Origin: Eublepharis macularius
Lineage: Eukaryota; Chordata; Lepidosauria; Squamata; Eublepharidae
DNA: 64,000 bases
Direction of reading: 5' to 3'
Assembly: GCF_028583425.1 (NCBI RefSeq)
Contig: NC_072800.1
Coordinates: 95,635,001 to 95,699,000, forward strand
A program made the translations under genes and the position numbers. The notes below the pieces were generated by a model. It did not search any database and was not told where the DNA came from. It saw only the letters and a program-made list of their open reading frames with translations. This document shows positions 62,810-64,000 of the stretch, piece after piece. Within the stretch, counting starts at the first letter, position 1. Each line of letters opens with the position of its first letter.

Positions 62810-64000
62810 GGACCGCACAAGCCCCTGCACCCACTCCATTCTTGCCTGCTTTGTGCCAAATGCATCACTGAAGGTCAGGCTAGACAGGGCCTTGCGGAGG
62901 AGGAATCGGCCTGGTTTCTGCAGAGGGAAGTCCTGCCTCACCAGCCTTCGGGAGTCCTCTGACCCACACAGACAAGACAAGGCCGTTGCTGCTGGAAGCC
63001 CCTGGAAGTTCAGGTTTGCTTTGAATCCTGAACTCTTGGAAGGCAGCCAGTGAATGCTCGGACGTCCCAAAAGGTGTTGACAGAGGCCCTCCCCAAAGGC
63101 TCCTGAATGAATTTAGCAAGCGGGGTGGGGTGGGGGGTCCCATCTGGGGTTCAATGACTAGGAGCCGAGGCAGAGGGTGTGGTCAGTTCTCACAATGGAG
63201 GGGAGTGAGCAGGCCTGGGGGGGGGGGGTCTGCTGGGCTCCCTGTTGTCTCCAGTGCTATTTACTTGGCTCATAAACATCTTGGAGTTGGGAGTAAGTGC
63301 TGTAAAGTGAAGAAGTCTGCAGATCACAATGAATGATAAAGGAGGAGGAAAACCTGCAAGAAGGTCTCTTCTGCCTGGGAAAGCCTGCGGTCACAGGGCA
63401 GAGGAGTTTCAGTATGGGCAGGTCTAGAGCAGTGTCCTTCGGGGCACCCTCTTCACCGGTGGGGTCTGAACTGGCGTGGGCAGAACAGGAAAGAGATCTC
63501 AGAATCGTAGCGGGCAACTCAGAGGGGCCAACGCCATGCTGGGATTATTAGGAAAAGGACTGGAAATGGAACAGCCGATATTGCGATGGCCCCAAGGGGA
63601 TGCACGGTGGGGTCTCACTGGGAATGCTGTGTGCACCTTCTGCCTGCCATATCTCAAAAAGAACAAGACAGAACAGGAGCAGCTGCAGCAAAAGGCGAGC
63701 AGGAGATGGGAGAATCTCCCGTGGGCAGCAAAGCCTGAAGGGTGTTGGGGTTTCCCGTTCAGAGCAAAGGTTACCGCAGGCGGGGAGGGGGAGGCTAATA
63801 GGGGTTCATAATGTTAAATGTGGTATGAAGAAAGCTTTTTCTCCCTCTCCTATATTACTAGAACTATGTATCATCCAGTGAAAGAGATGAACGGTGTAGT
63901 GAGGACAGACGAGAGAGAGCTCGGTACCCCACATGTGATAAAATGATGCAGTTCATTGCCAGAGGGCAGCGTGGCGGCCGCTTGCTTGGGAGGTGACTTT
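62810..64000 (+). mobile_element. CR1-type LINE copy, broken, running off the window
   Basis: Plus frames read PGFCRGKSCLTSLRES (near 62,910; the HGFRKGRSCLTNL block) and SAIYLAHKHLGVGSK (near 63,270; around the FADD region, decayed). Next are a RDLRIVAGNSEG block (the ERDLGV region, near 63,490) and an RQNRSSCSKRRAG block (near 63,665). Near 63,825 comes the CTTTTTCTCCCTCTCCTATA tail. The order matches one continuous copy with several frame breaks. Confidence 0.7.

Noticed and set aside
60000-64000. SMARCD3 exons
   Set aside because: Searched by eye for its conserved C-terminal and N-terminal blocks on both strands; none seen.

Overview
The window is vertebrate nuclear DNA, most likely from a squamate reptile (lizard type). 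The pointers are split genes with GT-AG introns, CpG islands, and a repeat mix of CR1 and L2 LINEs, tRNA-derived Sauria-type SINEs, small DNA transposons, a Gmr1-like gypsy fragment and a young copia element. The species cannot be named from the sequence.

Layout. From 1 to 2.7 kb lies a broken gypsy-type LTR element followed by an inverted piece of the same family. At 3.9-4.15 kb (minus) is what looks like the first coding exon of ASB10. From 5,966 to 34,636 (minus) is IQCA1L, a paralogue of the ciliary protein IQCA1/DRC11, with 19 coding exons and an intact 822-codon frame. Its 12.3-kb last intron is packed with LINE pieces and one nearly whole copia element (10,339-15,714). At 36,013-37,382 (minus) is a two-exon, broken histone H2B variant gene, probably H2B.K. 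It is followed by a small ZMYM1-like/hAT remnant. From 41,780 to 50,762 (minus) is ABCF2 (14 coding exons, 619 codons). From 51,447 to 59,911 (plus) is CHPF2 (4 coding exons, 765 codons). ABCF2 and CHPF2 are divergent, with 684 bp of CpG-rich DNA between their start codons. From 60 to 64 kb I find no gene: there are LINE pieces, an orphan CpG island (61.5-62.5 kb) and a CR1 copy running off the window.

The order ASB10 - IQCA1L - (H2B.K) - ABCF2 - CHPF2 matches human 7q36.1 as I remember it. It is distinct from the paralogous ASB18 - IQCA1 region on 2q37, so the IQCA1L name rests on synteny. The genes do not form one pathway: IQCA1L is expected in motile cilia, ABCF2 is a soluble twin-ATPase linked to ribosomes, and CHPF2 is a Golgi chondroitin-polymerising enzyme.

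No CRISPR array, operon, rRNA gene or functional tRNA gene is visible. The most interesting items are the H2B-variant relic, the young copia copy, a 168-bp near-perfect inverted repeat, and a 625-bp terminal-inverted-repeat element filled with TGCGCA palindromes.
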